A stretch of 64,000 bases of DNA from Halovulum sp039180525. Lineage in GTDB: Bacteria; Pseudomonadota; Alphaproteobacteria; Rhodobacterales; Rhodobacteraceae. The stretch spans positions 1-64,000 of the forward strand of contig JBCDDF010000012.1 of the NCBI GenBank assembly GCA_039180525.1. The letters run 5' to 3'. Position numbers and translations under genes: made by a program. Position 1 is the first letter of the stretch; each line of letters begins with the position of its first letter. A model generated the notes under the pieces. It was given only the letters and a program-made list of their open reading frames with translations, did no database searches and had not been told where the DNA came from. Positions 42,900 through 50,747 of the stretch are shown piece after piece.

Positions 42900-43685
42900 T
42901 CATGTGTGAAGCGATTTGGGGATCGCCCCCAAAAGCGCGTCCTCCATCGCCGGAAGGTTTTCCTGATACGCAAGGTCAACGTCGCCGTTTGCGAAACACT
43001 CATCCAGCGACATCGGCCTTTTGTCTCTGCGGCCCACCGTGTGAAAGTAGTCGAAAAACTTGTAATGGCTGCCAAACCGGGGGCCATCCAACCAATAGTT
43101 GGGCACCCGGTAGGCATCGGCCACGATCAACCCGTGCAGGCTGTTCGAGAACACGCGCGCGCAACTCGAAATTTGCCTTACGACTTCCCAAGGATCCTTC
43201 AAGCGCACGTCGATGAGCATGGCGCCATTCGCGGAAACAGCATCTATGAACGCTTGATCCGCCCATTGCATGTGATGGGGCACCACGCCGACTTGTTGGG
43301 TTTTCTCAGCTTTCGGTTCCACACGGGGGCAGAGCAGCGCCGGGTCGCCATAGGGGCCGCGAAAGTCGGACAACTCCGATGCAGAGAGGTAGCCACGGAT
43401 CGCGAGGAAATTGTCAACGCGGTCGATCTGTCTCAGAAACTCCGGGTGATGCAGCGATCCGCTGCCCCAGACAATCGGTGGATTTTCATCCAGCAGGCGG
43501 TCCTTCAACATCGGGATCAGACTTCCAACCGCGATCAGTTCCGCCGTCTGCCGATGCGACCACACCACCTCGCGCTCGAAGAAGTGAGATACAAGTCGCG
43601 GATTGATCCCATCGCCGAAATTCGGTTTCTGCCGCCACCAAAAAAGCCGGATCGGCTGTTCACGTTGCGCCGGGTCATTTAGCAA
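42900..43685 (-). CDS. Polysaccharide pyruvyl transferase family protein
   Basis: A protein of about 261 aa that matches the ExoV/GumL-type pyruvyl transferase superfamily: LFWWRQKPNFGDGINPRL at the N-terminus, VWGSGS, PRLLP-like PALLCPR, and SNSLHGLIVADAY. These enzymes put ketal pyruvate on exopolysaccharide. The start is uncertain: a TTG at 43685 has GGAGA 8 nt upstream, and another TTG at 43703 is in frame. Its codon use is visibly less GC-rich than that of sufC or sufD, and the function has nothing to do with Fe-S assembly; it looks like an inserted gene. Confidence 0.75.
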   Translation of the reverse strand: MLNDPAQREQPIRLFWWRQKPNFGDGINPRLVSHFFEREVVWSHRQTAELIAVGSLIPMLKDRLLDENPPIVWGSGSLHHPEFLRQIDRVDNFLAIRGYLSASELSDFRGPYGDPALLCPRVEPKAEKTQQVGVVPHHMQWADQAFIDAVSANGAMLIDVRLKDPWEVVRQISSCARVFSNSLHGLIVADAYRVPNYWLDGPRFGSHYKFFDYFHTVGRRDKRPMSLDECFANGDVDLAYQENLPAMEDALLGAIPKSLHT

Positions 43686-43703
43686 CGCCGTTCTCCGTAA
43701 CAA

Positions 43704-43965
43704 CCGGCACCGTGTCTCTGTGGTGCGCCGCAGGGCCCGGTCGGGCGGCGTCTGACGTCGTCCCGTCCCTTGAGTCCGCCGACAGGCGCCCGTGCGTCAG
43801 CACGACATGGCCTCCCGCCGTCTGCAACACGGGCCGTACTTTCGGCGCGAAAGCCCACCGTCAGCCCGCGCATCCAAGTCACCGGACCCCCGAGCCCCGG
43901 CGCATATCCCGCTCGGTTGCCGGGCCGGTGCAAACGCGGCGACCGCGTGGGTTCTATTAAGCGTC
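43704..43965. other. Gene-free gap inside the suf region
   Basis: About 260 bp between the cupin gene stop and the pyruvyl transferase gene. Open frames exist on both strands but none has coding character. It may contain a secondary promoter for the downstream part of the suf run; I see no clear boxes. Confidence 0.5.
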
Positions 43966-44475
43966 TCACAGTGCCTCGCCTTCCCAATAGTCGCGACCGT
44001 CTTCGCGTTTGGCCACAACGCGCAGATGCGCGTCCATAAAGGAAGTGCCCGGCGCGATGCCGATGGCGGCGAACTTGCCGCTGTCGGGATATTCGCAGAT
44101 ATCCGGATCGTTTGCGGTGGAAATACCAAGATATTTCAGCGGCTTGTCGCCGGTGTTTATGATCTGATGCGCGGTTTCGGGCCCGCCGCGCGGGGCGCCG
44201 CAGACATCGCCAGCCTTCACGGGGTGTTCTTGGTCGCCGAAGCGATAGATGCCCTCGCCTTCGAGGATCACGAACATCTCGTCATTGCCCAGGTGGTTGT
44301 GAAACGGGAAGCCGCGCTTGCCGGGGTCCACCTGAATGTACATCACCCCCAGCCCTTTCAGGCCGATCTTGTGCCCGAAGGAGGCGACGGTTGCGGCGAA
44401 GTTCTCCGACCCCTGCTGCGGCGCCATGGGAAAGCCTTGGGTGTCATGGATGTTTTGAACAGGGTTATCGGTCAT
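43966..44475 (-). CDS. Cupin-domain protein
   Basis: A 169-aa single-domain cupin. Motif 1 reads FPFHNHLGNDEMFVILEGEG with two histidines and a glutamate; motif 2 GDVCGAPRGGPETAHQIINTG ends in the third histidine. Such proteins bind Fe, Mn or Zn; the substrate is unknown. Its ATG overlaps by 4 nt the stop of an upstream reading frame (44472-44747) that carries an in-frame amber codon, which indicates the two were once translated together. Confidence 0.85.
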   Translation of the reverse strand: MTDNPVQNIHDTQGFPMAPQQGSENFAATVASFGHKIGLKGLGVMYIQVDPGKRGFPFHNHLGNDEMFVILEGEGIYRFGDQEHPVKAGDVCGAPRGGPETAHQIINTGDKPLKYLGISTANDPDICEYPDSGKFAAIGIAPGTSFMDAHLRVVAKREDGRDYWEGEAL

Positions 44476-44747
44476 CGGGTTGTTTCCCTAGAAACTCTAA
44501 GTTCTCCGCCACCCTTACTTAACGGCCCAACACCACATTCATAGTCGCCCGGCATTAGCAAAGGATCCCCGTCGGCTGTCGCCGCGGCGATAACTGTTGA
44601 GCGACCGTTTTCCAAGCTGCCGACATTTGGGAACTCGCGATACACTGTTAGATCGTCTTTATCCGGGTAGTAAAAAGCGTCGATCGGCGGACAACCAAAG
44701 CCGAGCTACGCGCAAAAAAGCTGAGCGATTACCATTTCCCACTTCAT
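44472..44747 (-). pseudogene. Small putative lipoprotein gene interrupted by an in-frame TAG
   Basis: From the ATG at 44747 a 92-codon frame runs to a TGA that overlaps the cupin start (ATGA). Codons 1-13 give MKWEMVIAQLFCA, codon 14 is TAG (44708-44706), and then the frame continues as LGFGC and an ordinary hydrophilic protein (YYPDKDDLTVYREFPNVG and on to GGGELRVSRETTR). A lipobox-like LGFGC right after a hydrophobic start suggests a lipoprotein of about 90 aa. AGGAG lies upstream, 16 nt after sufB. The amber codon makes it a pseudogene, a read-through gene or a sequencing error (TGG to TAG). Confidence 0.6.
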
Positions 44748-44763
44748 AGGCTCGCTAGAGCTC

Positions 44764-46305
44764 CTAACCAACACTCCCCTCCAGACTGATCGCCACCAGC
44801 TTCTGCGCCTCCATGGCGAACTCCATCGGCAGCGCCTGCAGCACCTCCTTGCAGAAGCCGTTGACCACCAGCGCCACGGCCTCTTCCTCGTCCATACCGC
44901 GTTGGCGGCAGTAGAACAGCTGGTCGTCATCGACCTTCGAGGTCGTCGCCTCATGCTCTACGCGGGAGGAGTTGTTGCGGCATTCGATGTAAGGAACCGT
45001 ATGCGCCCCGCAGGTGTCGCCGATCAGCAGGCTATCGCATTGCGTGTAGTTGCGCGAATTCTTGGCCCGCGGATGCATCGACACGAGGCCGCGATAGGTG
45101 TTCTGCGCCCGACCCGCGCTGATCCCCTTCGAGACGATCCGGCTCTTGGTGTTCTTGCCCAGATGCACCATCTTGGTGCCGGTGTCGGCCTGCTGCATAT
45201 TGTTGGCGATGGCGATGGAATAGAACTCGCCCTGCGTGTCGTCGCCGCGCAGGATGCAGGACGGGTACTTCCAGGTCACCGCCGAGCCGGTCTCGACCTG
45301 CGTCCACATCACCTTGGCCCGCGCCTCGCGGCAATCGGCGCGTTTGGTGACAAAGTTATAGATCCCACCGCGGCCCTCTTCATCGCCTGGATACCAGTTC
45401 TGGACGGTGGAGTACTTCACCTCCGCATCCTCAAGCACGACGATTTCCACGACCGCCGCGTGCAACTGGTTTTCGTCGCGCATCGGCGCGGTGCAGCCCT
45501 CCAGATAGCTGACGTAAGAGCCCCTGTCGGCGATGATCAGCGTGCGTTCGAACTGGCCGGTGTTCTCCGCATTGATGCGGAAATAGGTGCTCAACTCCAT
45601 CGGGCAGCGCACGCCGGGCGGCACATAGACGAAGGATCCGTCAGAAAAGACCGCTGAATTCAGCGTGGCATAGAAATTGTCCGATTGCGGAACGACCGAG
45701 CCCAGGTACTTGCGCACCAGGTCCGGATGATCCTGGATCGCCTCGGAAATCGAACAGAAAATCACGCCCGCCTTGGCCAACTCGTCCTTGAAGGTCGTGC
45801 CCACCGATACGCTGTCGAACACCGCGTCCACGGCCACTTTGCGCCCCTCGGCCGGCGTATCGCCTGCACCCTCGACACCCGCAAGGATCATCTGCTCTTT
45901 CAGCGGGATGCCCAGTTTCTCATAGGTCGCCAGCAATTCCGGATCGACCTCATCCAAGGATTTCGGCTTCTCCTTCATCGAGGCGGGCTTGGCGTAGTAG
46001 TATTGATCCTGGAAGTCGATCTGCGGATAGTCGACCATCGCCCAGGCAGGCTCTTCCATCTGCAGCCAGCGGCGATAAGCCTCCAGCCGCCATTCGGTCA
46101 TCCACTCCGGCTCGCCATTCTTGTCAGAGATCAGGCGCACGATGTCTTCGTTCAGCCCCTTGGGCGCGTACTCCATTTCCACATCGGTGGCCCAGCCATA
46201 CTTGTACCGCTCCCCTACGGACCGGACCGCCTCGACGGTTTCGCGGTCCACGCCCTCGCGGACCTGAACTTCGGTCGCCGTCTTGCTCGCATCCAGTGCC
46301 GCCAT
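44764..46305 (-). CDS. sufB: Fe-S cluster assembly scaffold SufB
   Basis: A 513-aa core scaffold subunit on which the Fe-S cluster is built. Recognisable segments: VPPGVRCPMELSTYFRINA, DRGSYVSYLEGCTAPMRDE with a conserved cysteine, VQNWYPGDEEGRGGIYNFVTKR, and SLLIGDTCGAHTVPYIE with the essential cysteine. The ATG at 46305 has a perfect GGAGGAG; an in-frame TTG lies inside that site and is not the start. It is 64 bp downstream of the first desulfurase gene, with a palindrome in the gap. Confidence 0.97.
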   Translation of the reverse strand: MAALDASKTATEVQVREGVDRETVEAVRSVGERYKYGWATDVEMEYAPKGLNEDIVRLISDKNGEPEWMTEWRLEAYRRWLQMEEPAWAMVDYPQIDFQDQYYYAKPASMKEKPKSLDEVDPELLATYEKLGIPLKEQMILAGVEGAGDTPAEGRKVAVDAVFDSVSVGTTFKDELAKAGVIFCSISEAIQDHPDLVRKYLGSVVPQSDNFYATLNSAVFSDGSFVYVPPGVRCPMELSTYFRINAENTGQFERTLIIADRGSYVSYLEGCTAPMRDENQLHAAVVEIVVLEDAEVKYSTVQNWYPGDEEGRGGIYNFVTKRADCREARAKVMWTQVETGSAVTWKYPSCILRGDDTQGEFYSIAIANNMQQADTGTKMVHLGKNTKSRIVSKGISAGRAQNTYRGLVSMHPRAKNSRNYTQCDSLLIGDTCGAHTVPYIECRNNSSRVEHEATTSKVDDDQLFYCRQRGMDEEEAVALVVNGFCKEVLQALPMEFAMEAQKLVAISLEGSVG

Positions 46306-46339
46306 CGTCTTCTCCTCCAACGCCGCTACAAGCGGGTCT

Positions 46340-46366
46340 GTAGGATGGGGTTGAACCCCATCCTAC
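46340..46366. repeat. Perfect 13-bp-arm palindrome between iscS-like gene and sufB
   Basis: GTAGGATGGGGTT (46340-46352), G, AACCCCATCCTAC (46354-46366). One arm plus flanking bases (ACCCCATCCTACGG) recurs just after the hydrolase gene at about 48913-48926. It is the same style of palindrome often dispersed through Rhodobacteraceae intergenic DNA. In the suf mRNA it would form a hairpin and could lower read-through or stabilise the sufB message. Confidence 0.75.
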
Positions 46367-46369
46367 GGG

Positions 46370-47494
46370 TTACGCCGCGCGCTGCCGCCAGCGCCGGTAA
46401 TGGTCCGTCCAGGTGCGGGCGAAACCCAGCACCTCGTCTTCCGTCGTCGTGGGTCCCATAGAGACCCGGATCGCGCTCGACGCGGTCAGGCCATCGAACC
46501 CCATCGCGCGCAGCACCCGGCTTTCCTTGACCTTGCCGCTGGAACAGGCCGAGCCCGCGCTGATCGCGAACCCTCCCAGATCCATTTGCATCACCTGGGT
46601 CTCGCCCTTCCATCCGGGGATGGCAAAACAAGACGTGTTCGGCAGCCGAGGTGCTTCTTTTCCAAAGATAATAAGCTCAGGCGCCGCGGCTTCCAGGCTC
46701 TCTTCTAGAATATTTCTAAGTTTTTCGACCCGCTCCCAGATCCCGGCCTCTAGATCGCGCAGCGCCGCCTCCGCCGCCGCGCCGAACCCGGCGATGCCGA
46801 TGACGTTCTCAGTGCCCGACCGGCGGCCCATTTCCTGGCCGCCGCCCGGCACGGGCGCCGGAAGATCGACGCCGGCCTTCAGCAGCAAAGCGCCGGTTCC
46901 CTTCGGCGCGCCGATCTTGTGCCCCGAACACAACGCGTAGTCCGCGCCCACGGCACGGAAATGAAATGCCATCTTCCCAATGACTTGAACCGCATCCGTC
47001 AGAAACCCGGCTTCCACGGACGCCGCGCGTCCGGCAATGCGCGGCGCGTCCTCCACGACACCGGTCTCTCCGTTCGCAGCCGCGACCGCGAACAACCCAC
47101 CGGTCAAGTCGATCTCGGCCGAACGATCGTCAAACGCACTGTCCGGATGCCGGCCGCTTTCGCCTGGCCGCGCAAACACGGTCTGTCTGACGCCGCGCGC
47201 CTGTTCATAGACAGCGTCATGCTCGGCGTCGCTGACACAGACGGCGTCGATATGCGACCGCAACACAAGCCCCGCCGCCTCGGTCGCCCCGCTGGTGAAG
47301 ACGACCTCGCCCGCGTCACAGCCCACCAGCCGGGCCACCTGCGCCCGGGCCCGCTCCACGATCGCCTTGGCCGCGCGCCCTTCCGCATGGACGCTCGACG
47401 GGTTGCCGACCACATCTATCGCCGCCAGCATCGCCACCCGCGCCTCGGGCCGCAGCGGCGCCGTCGCGTTCCAATCCAGGTAAACCCGGCTCAC
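46370..47494 (-). CDS. Cysteine desulfurase (IscS/NifS type)
   Basis: A 374-aa group I-like desulfurase. N-terminal VYLDWNATAPLRPE, the PLP lysine in CSGHKIGAPKGTGALL, GGGQEMGRRSGTEN, and the active cysteine in SAGSACSSGKVKES are all present. I start it at the GTG at 47494 because upstream residues read as translated repeat DNA. It is the second desulfurase of the locus (sufS is the other) and follows iscR. A short region at about 46655-46735 has unusual AT-rich codon use. Confidence 0.92.
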   Translation of the reverse strand: MSRVYLDWNATAPLRPEARVAMLAAIDVVGNPSSVHAEGRAAKAIVERARAQVARLVGCDAGEVVFTSGATEAAGLVLRSHIDAVCVSDAEHDAVYEQARGVRQTVFARPGESGRHPDSAFDDRSAEIDLTGGLFAVAAANGETGVVEDAPRIAGRAASVEAGFLTDAVQVIGKMAFHFRAVGADYALCSGHKIGAPKGTGALLLKAGVDLPAPVPGGGQEMGRRSGTENVIGIAGFGAAAEAALRDLEAGIWERVEKLRNILEESLEAAAPELIIFGKEAPRLPNTSCFAIPGWKGETQVMQMDLGGFAISAGSACSSGKVKESRVLRAMGFDGLTASSAIRVSMGPTTTEDEVLGFARTWTDHYRRWRQRAA

Positions 47495-47545
47495 AACCGC
47501 CGACCCAGCAACGACCGGCCTGTCGCAAAGCGGCCATCCCACGGG

Positions 47546-47582
47546 CTTCTTTGTTCCACAAATATTCCCGCCGGAGGCATCC
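47546..47582 (+). repeat. Dispersed CTTCTTTGTTCC...CCCGCCGGAGGCATCC repeat, copy 4
   Basis: CTTCTTTGTTCCACAAATAT followed by TCCCGCCGGAGGCATCC. It is the best-preserved copy with 32759-32794. It lies in the iscR-desulfurase spacer on the strand opposite to the operon. Confidence 0.75.
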
Positions 47583-47611
47583 GCCACCCGCCAAGCACCC
47601 AAACGCCAGCC

Positions 47612-48067
47612 CTATTCATCGACCAGCTCGACAAAAGCCGGCACCGCCGGACACGGCGCCATGGCATCGTTGACGATGTCGCTCAGCCGGGTCTGGTGCA
47701 GGAAGACATAGACATGCGCCGAAAGCTGCTCCCACAGCTTTTCGGTCAGCCGGTTCGCATCCGAGGCCACGCCGCCCGAGGCGCCGGCGCCGCGGCTCAG
47801 CGCGTCCATCGTCTCGTCGACCGCCTCCAGGATCTCCGCGATCCGGATCGCCTCCGCCGGGCGGCCCAGGCGGTAGCCGCCACCGGGGCCGCGCACGCTT
47901 TCGACGATCTCGGCGCGGCGCAGTTTGACGAAAAGCTGCTCCAGATACGCCAGAGAGATGCCTTGCCGCTCCGCGATCTCGGACAGCGCAACCAACCGGT
48001 CATCGCCTTCGCGGGCCAGATCGGTCAGCGCGATCATCGCGTACCGCCCCTTGGTGCTCAGCTTCAC
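47612..48067 (-). CDS. iscR: Rrf2-family iron-sulfur regulator IscR (single-cysteine type)
   Basis: A 151-aa Rrf2 regulator heading the suf operon. The winged helix reads MKLSTKGRYAMIALTDLA, then GISLAYLEQLFVKLRRAEIVESVRG and PGGGYRLGRP. E. coli IscR binds its 2Fe-2S cluster with three cysteines after residue 90; here that loop (RGAGASGGVASDA) has none, and the only cysteine is C139 in DAMAPCPAV. The single-cysteine type is known from Rhodobacter sphaeroides IscR, which still binds a cluster and represses suf. The start is the GTG at 48067. Confidence 0.92.
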   Translation of the reverse strand: MKLSTKGRYAMIALTDLAREGDDRLVALSEIAERQGISLAYLEQLFVKLRRAEIVESVRGPGGGYRLGRPAEAIRIAEILEAVDETMDALSRGAGASGGVASDANRLTEKLWEQLSAHVYVFLHQTRLSDIVNDAMAPCPAVPAFVELVDE

Positions 48068-48194
48068 GGCGTGCGCCCCTTCCGTTTGATCGACCGTTCC
48101 CCGGGTGTACCCTGCGTCAACACCCCGGTGCTGCGGTTGACGGGATTGTGTATTGCCTCTACCTAGCCCGCTACGCGGCGGCGGCCGTTTCGAA

Positions 48195-48210
48195 TTTAGA
48201 ACGTTTCTAT
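48195..48210. promoter_or_regulatory. Irr/ICE-like iron-control palindrome before iscR
   Basis: TTTAGAACGTTTCTAT contains the perfect inverted repeat TAGAA (48197-48201) - CGT - TTCTA (48205-48209), close to the iron control element TTTAGAA..TTCTAAA bound by Irr in alphaproteobacteria. It sits in the divergent region, 128 bp before iscR and about 52 bp before the hydrolase gene. Iron control of the suf operon by Irr as well as IscR is a reasonable inference. Confidence 0.5.
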
Positions 48211-48261
48211 GTTGCCGCGGCGATTCCGTCAATCGCTCCGGCTTCGGCTCCGAGGTGGTCC

Positions 48262-48912
48262 ATGCCTGAGGTCATCTTCCCGGGTCCCGAAGGGCGCCTG
48301 GAAGGACGGTATCATCCGCAAAAGTCCAAAGACGCCCCTATAGCGATCATCCTGCATCCGCATCCGCAGTTTGGCGGCACGATGAACAACAAGGTCGTCT
48401 ATAACCTGCACTATGCCTTTCATGACATGGGGTTCACGGTGCTGCGGTTCAATTTCCGCGGTGTCGGGCGCAGTCAGGGCGAATACGACCAGGGCGTCGG
48501 CGAATTGTCCGATGCCGCTTCGGCGCTCGATTACCTTCAAGCGCTCAACCCGAATGCTAAGAACTGCTGGGTGGCCGGGTTTTCCTTCGGCGCTTGGATC
48601 GGCATGCAGCTTCTGATGCGCCGGCCGGAGATTCAGGGCTTCATCTCGGTCTCCCCGCCGGCGAATATGTACGATTTCAGCTTTCTGGCGCCCTGCCCGT
48701 CGTCGGGTCTGATCGTGAACGGTACCGCCGACCGCGTGGTCCCGCCGGCCGACATCACCAACCTGGCCGACAAGCTGAAACAGCAAAAGGGCATCACCAT
48801 CACCCACGAGACCATAGAGGGCGCCGGCCACTTCTACGAACCCGGCATGGAGGACATGATCGGCTTGGTGGACGCCTATGTCCGCCGCCGCCTGACCGAG
48901 ACCACACGCTGA
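48262..48912 (+). CDS. Alpha/beta hydrolase (dienelactone-hydrolase-like, YheT/COG2945 type)
   Basis: A 216-aa small serine hydrolase. The early HPHPQFGGTMNNKVV and NFRGVGRSQG are typical of COG2945; the nucleophile serine is in VAGFSFGAWIG, the acid is probably the aspartate of NGTADRVVP, and the histidine is in EGAGHFYEPG. The ATG at 48262 follows GAGGTGG. Substrate unknown. It is divergent from iscR and shares the iron-element region, which may be coincidental. Confidence 0.88.
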   Translation: MPEVIFPGPEGRLEGRYHPQKSKDAPIAIILHPHPQFGGTMNNKVVYNLHYAFHDMGFTVLRFNFRGVGRSQGEYDQGVGELSDAASALDYLQALNPNAKNCWVAGFSFGAWIGMQLLMRRPEIQGFISVSPPANMYDFSFLAPCPSSGLIVNGTADRVVPPADITNLADKLKQQKGITITHETIEGAGHFYEPGMEDMIGLVDAYVRRRLTETTR

Positions 48913-49588
48913 CCCCATCCTACGGCTGTATCTTGAGGCCAACCCGCCCAAGCAGGCGGGAATGGTCGCGGCACAATGACCGAGACGGCGCATATCGTCC
49001 GGCGCACGTTCGCGCAGGACAAACCCAGCCCCGTTTAGGCTGGCTCTTCTAGAAGAGCCTAGACTTCCCGCCCATGAGATGTCTGCGGCCTCAATTCAGC
49101 GGCCCAAAGCGTTGTGCAAGTCGCGAACGCTCCGGTACGCACCGCTAGGGCGGTCGCTGCGCCTCCGCAGGTGCTATCGCCCCTCATGGATGTGAAGCGC
49201 GCGGTCCTAATGACGAAAACGATGTCTTCGCCTGATTTTGCTATGTCCAAGATGTCTTGGTTCGGCTTTTGCTACCCCCGGCGCTCCGAAAGAGTAGCCG
49301 CTTGGGCGTTGATACCGGGCACGACCCATACTCCTGCTACAAACCACTTCCTCCGAAATGAACCTGTCGAAGTCAGCGTCGGAGAACGGGTGAAGGGCTG
49401 TCCCGATCTTTCAGGCATCCGCATGCCTGTCGAAGCTCTGCCCCAAAGCCAAACCCACAGACGCAAGACATGAAAGGGCAACCGGAACAGCGCATGGTGC
49501 GGCCGACAGGACAACCATCTTCCCGGAACGACGACCCGAAGATCCCCTTCGAAAGCTCAAGCCATGCGGCAAGCGCCGGTAAAGCCCG
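48913..49588. other. Long gene-free stretch with an 18-bp palindrome
   Basis: Nearly 680 bp, lower in GC than its surroundings, with no credible gene on either strand. It starts with a copy of ACCCCATCCTACGG, then the hairpin CCCGCC-CAAGCA-GGCGGG (48948-48965), which may terminate the hydrolase transcript. The perfect palindrome GGCTCTTCTAGAAGAGCC lies at 49042-49059. The remainder may be an eroded gene or remnant of a mobile segment; I cannot say which. Confidence 0.55.
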
Positions 49589-50680
49589 CTAACCGGAGAT
49601 CCGTCCGCCGCTGACCGGCAGTCGGGCACCGGTGGTCGTGGGGGCGGAAGTCGGCAGGTCGTTTGCCACGCGCACGGCCAGATAGGCGAAGGCCTGTGCC
49701 TCCAAGAAGTCGCCGTCCAGACCAACGCTTTCGACCGGCTCCACCGGCGCGTTGGTTTGCGCCGCGATCTGGCGCATCAGCGCGACATTGTGCCGACCGC
49801 CGCCGCAGACCAGCCAGCGCGCCGGGCGGTCGGGGAAATGCCGCGCCGCGGCGCCTATCAGCGCGGCGGATGTGGCCGCCAGCGTCGCCGCCGCATCGGC
49901 GTCGGGCAGCCCGGCCACCGCTTCCTCCAGCCAGGCGAAGGCATTGCGATCCAGCGATTTGGGCGGCGCGCGGTCGATGAACGGATCGTTGAGGGCGCGC
50001 GCGATCACGGCGGGGTCGGCGCGCCCACCCAGGCCCAGGGCGCCGCCGCGGTCCATGGCGCCCAGCCCCCGACGGACGCAAAGATCGTCCAGCGGCGCGT
50101 TTCCCGGGCCGGTGTCAAAGGCCATCAGCGCGCCGGACGCCTCGGGTCGCTTCATCAGCGGATCGACCCAGGTGACATTGGCGACACCACCGACATTGAC
50201 GAACACCACCGGCCCTTCCAGCCCCAAAAGCCGGGCGCAGGCGTGGTGGAAGAACGGCGCCAGTGGCGCGCCCTCTCCGCCGCTTGCCAGATCGGCACTA
50301 CGGAAATCCCACACCACCGGCTTGCCCGCGCTGCGCGCCAAGGCGGCGCCATCGCCCAACTGGTGGCTACGCTGGCCGGCCGGGTCATGGGCAAGTGTCT
50401 GGCCATGATAGCCGACCAATTCCGTGGTCGGGAAATAGGTCAGAGCGTCGGCATGCGCGGCATCGAGCGCCGCACTGAGTTCCTCCAGCCCCGCGGCGCC
50501 CGGCCAAAGCCCCTGCGCACCGCGCAAACCGGCGGCCAGATCCTCGGCGAAGGGGGTGAAGCGTTTCGGGCCGAAGCCCCGCACTTCCACCCCGTCGGTC
50601 AGCAGTGCCGCGGCGTCGATCCCGTCCATCGACGTGCCCGTCATCAGCCCCACAGCCCAGACCGGGTCTCCCGCCGCCAT
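49589..50680 (-). CDS. anmK: Anhydro-N-acetylmuramic acid kinase
   Basis: A 363-aa ASKHA-fold kinase for murein recycling. MTGTSMDGIDAA at the N-terminus is the family signature, followed by GYHGQTLAHDP, NVGGVANVTW, FDTGPGNA and VCGGGRHN. The start is the ATG at 50680 (MAAGDPVW). It is divergent from tyrS by 67 bp, an arrangement seen often in Rhodobacteraceae. Confidence 0.95.
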   Translation of the reverse strand: MAAGDPVWAVGLMTGTSMDGIDAAALLTDGVEVRGFGPKRFTPFAEDLAAGLRGAQGLWPGAAGLEELSAALDAAHADALTYFPTTELVGYHGQTLAHDPAGQRSHQLGDGAALARSAGKPVVWDFRSADLASGGEGAPLAPFFHHACARLLGLEGPVVFVNVGGVANVTWVDPLMKRPEASGALMAFDTGPGNAPLDDLCVRRGLGAMDRGGALGLGGRADPAVIARALNDPFIDRAPPKSLDRNAFAWLEEAVAGLPDADAAATLAATSAALIGAAARHFPDRPARWLVCGGGRHNVALMRQIAAQTNAPVEPVESVGLDGDFLEAQAFAYLAVRVANDLPTSAPTTTGARLPVSGGRISG

Positions 50681-50747
50681 CGCCCTTCCCTTCGCCCGCC
50701 GTTGCGCTATTGATGCGTGACGAAACCCCGAATGCCGGGAAACCGCA

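Noticed and set aside
43679..43987. 103-codon open frame on the minus strand before the pyruvyl transferase
   Set aside because: Overlaps the 3' end of the cupin frame and the 5' end of the next gene in another phase; Arg/Gly/Pro-rich shadow composition.
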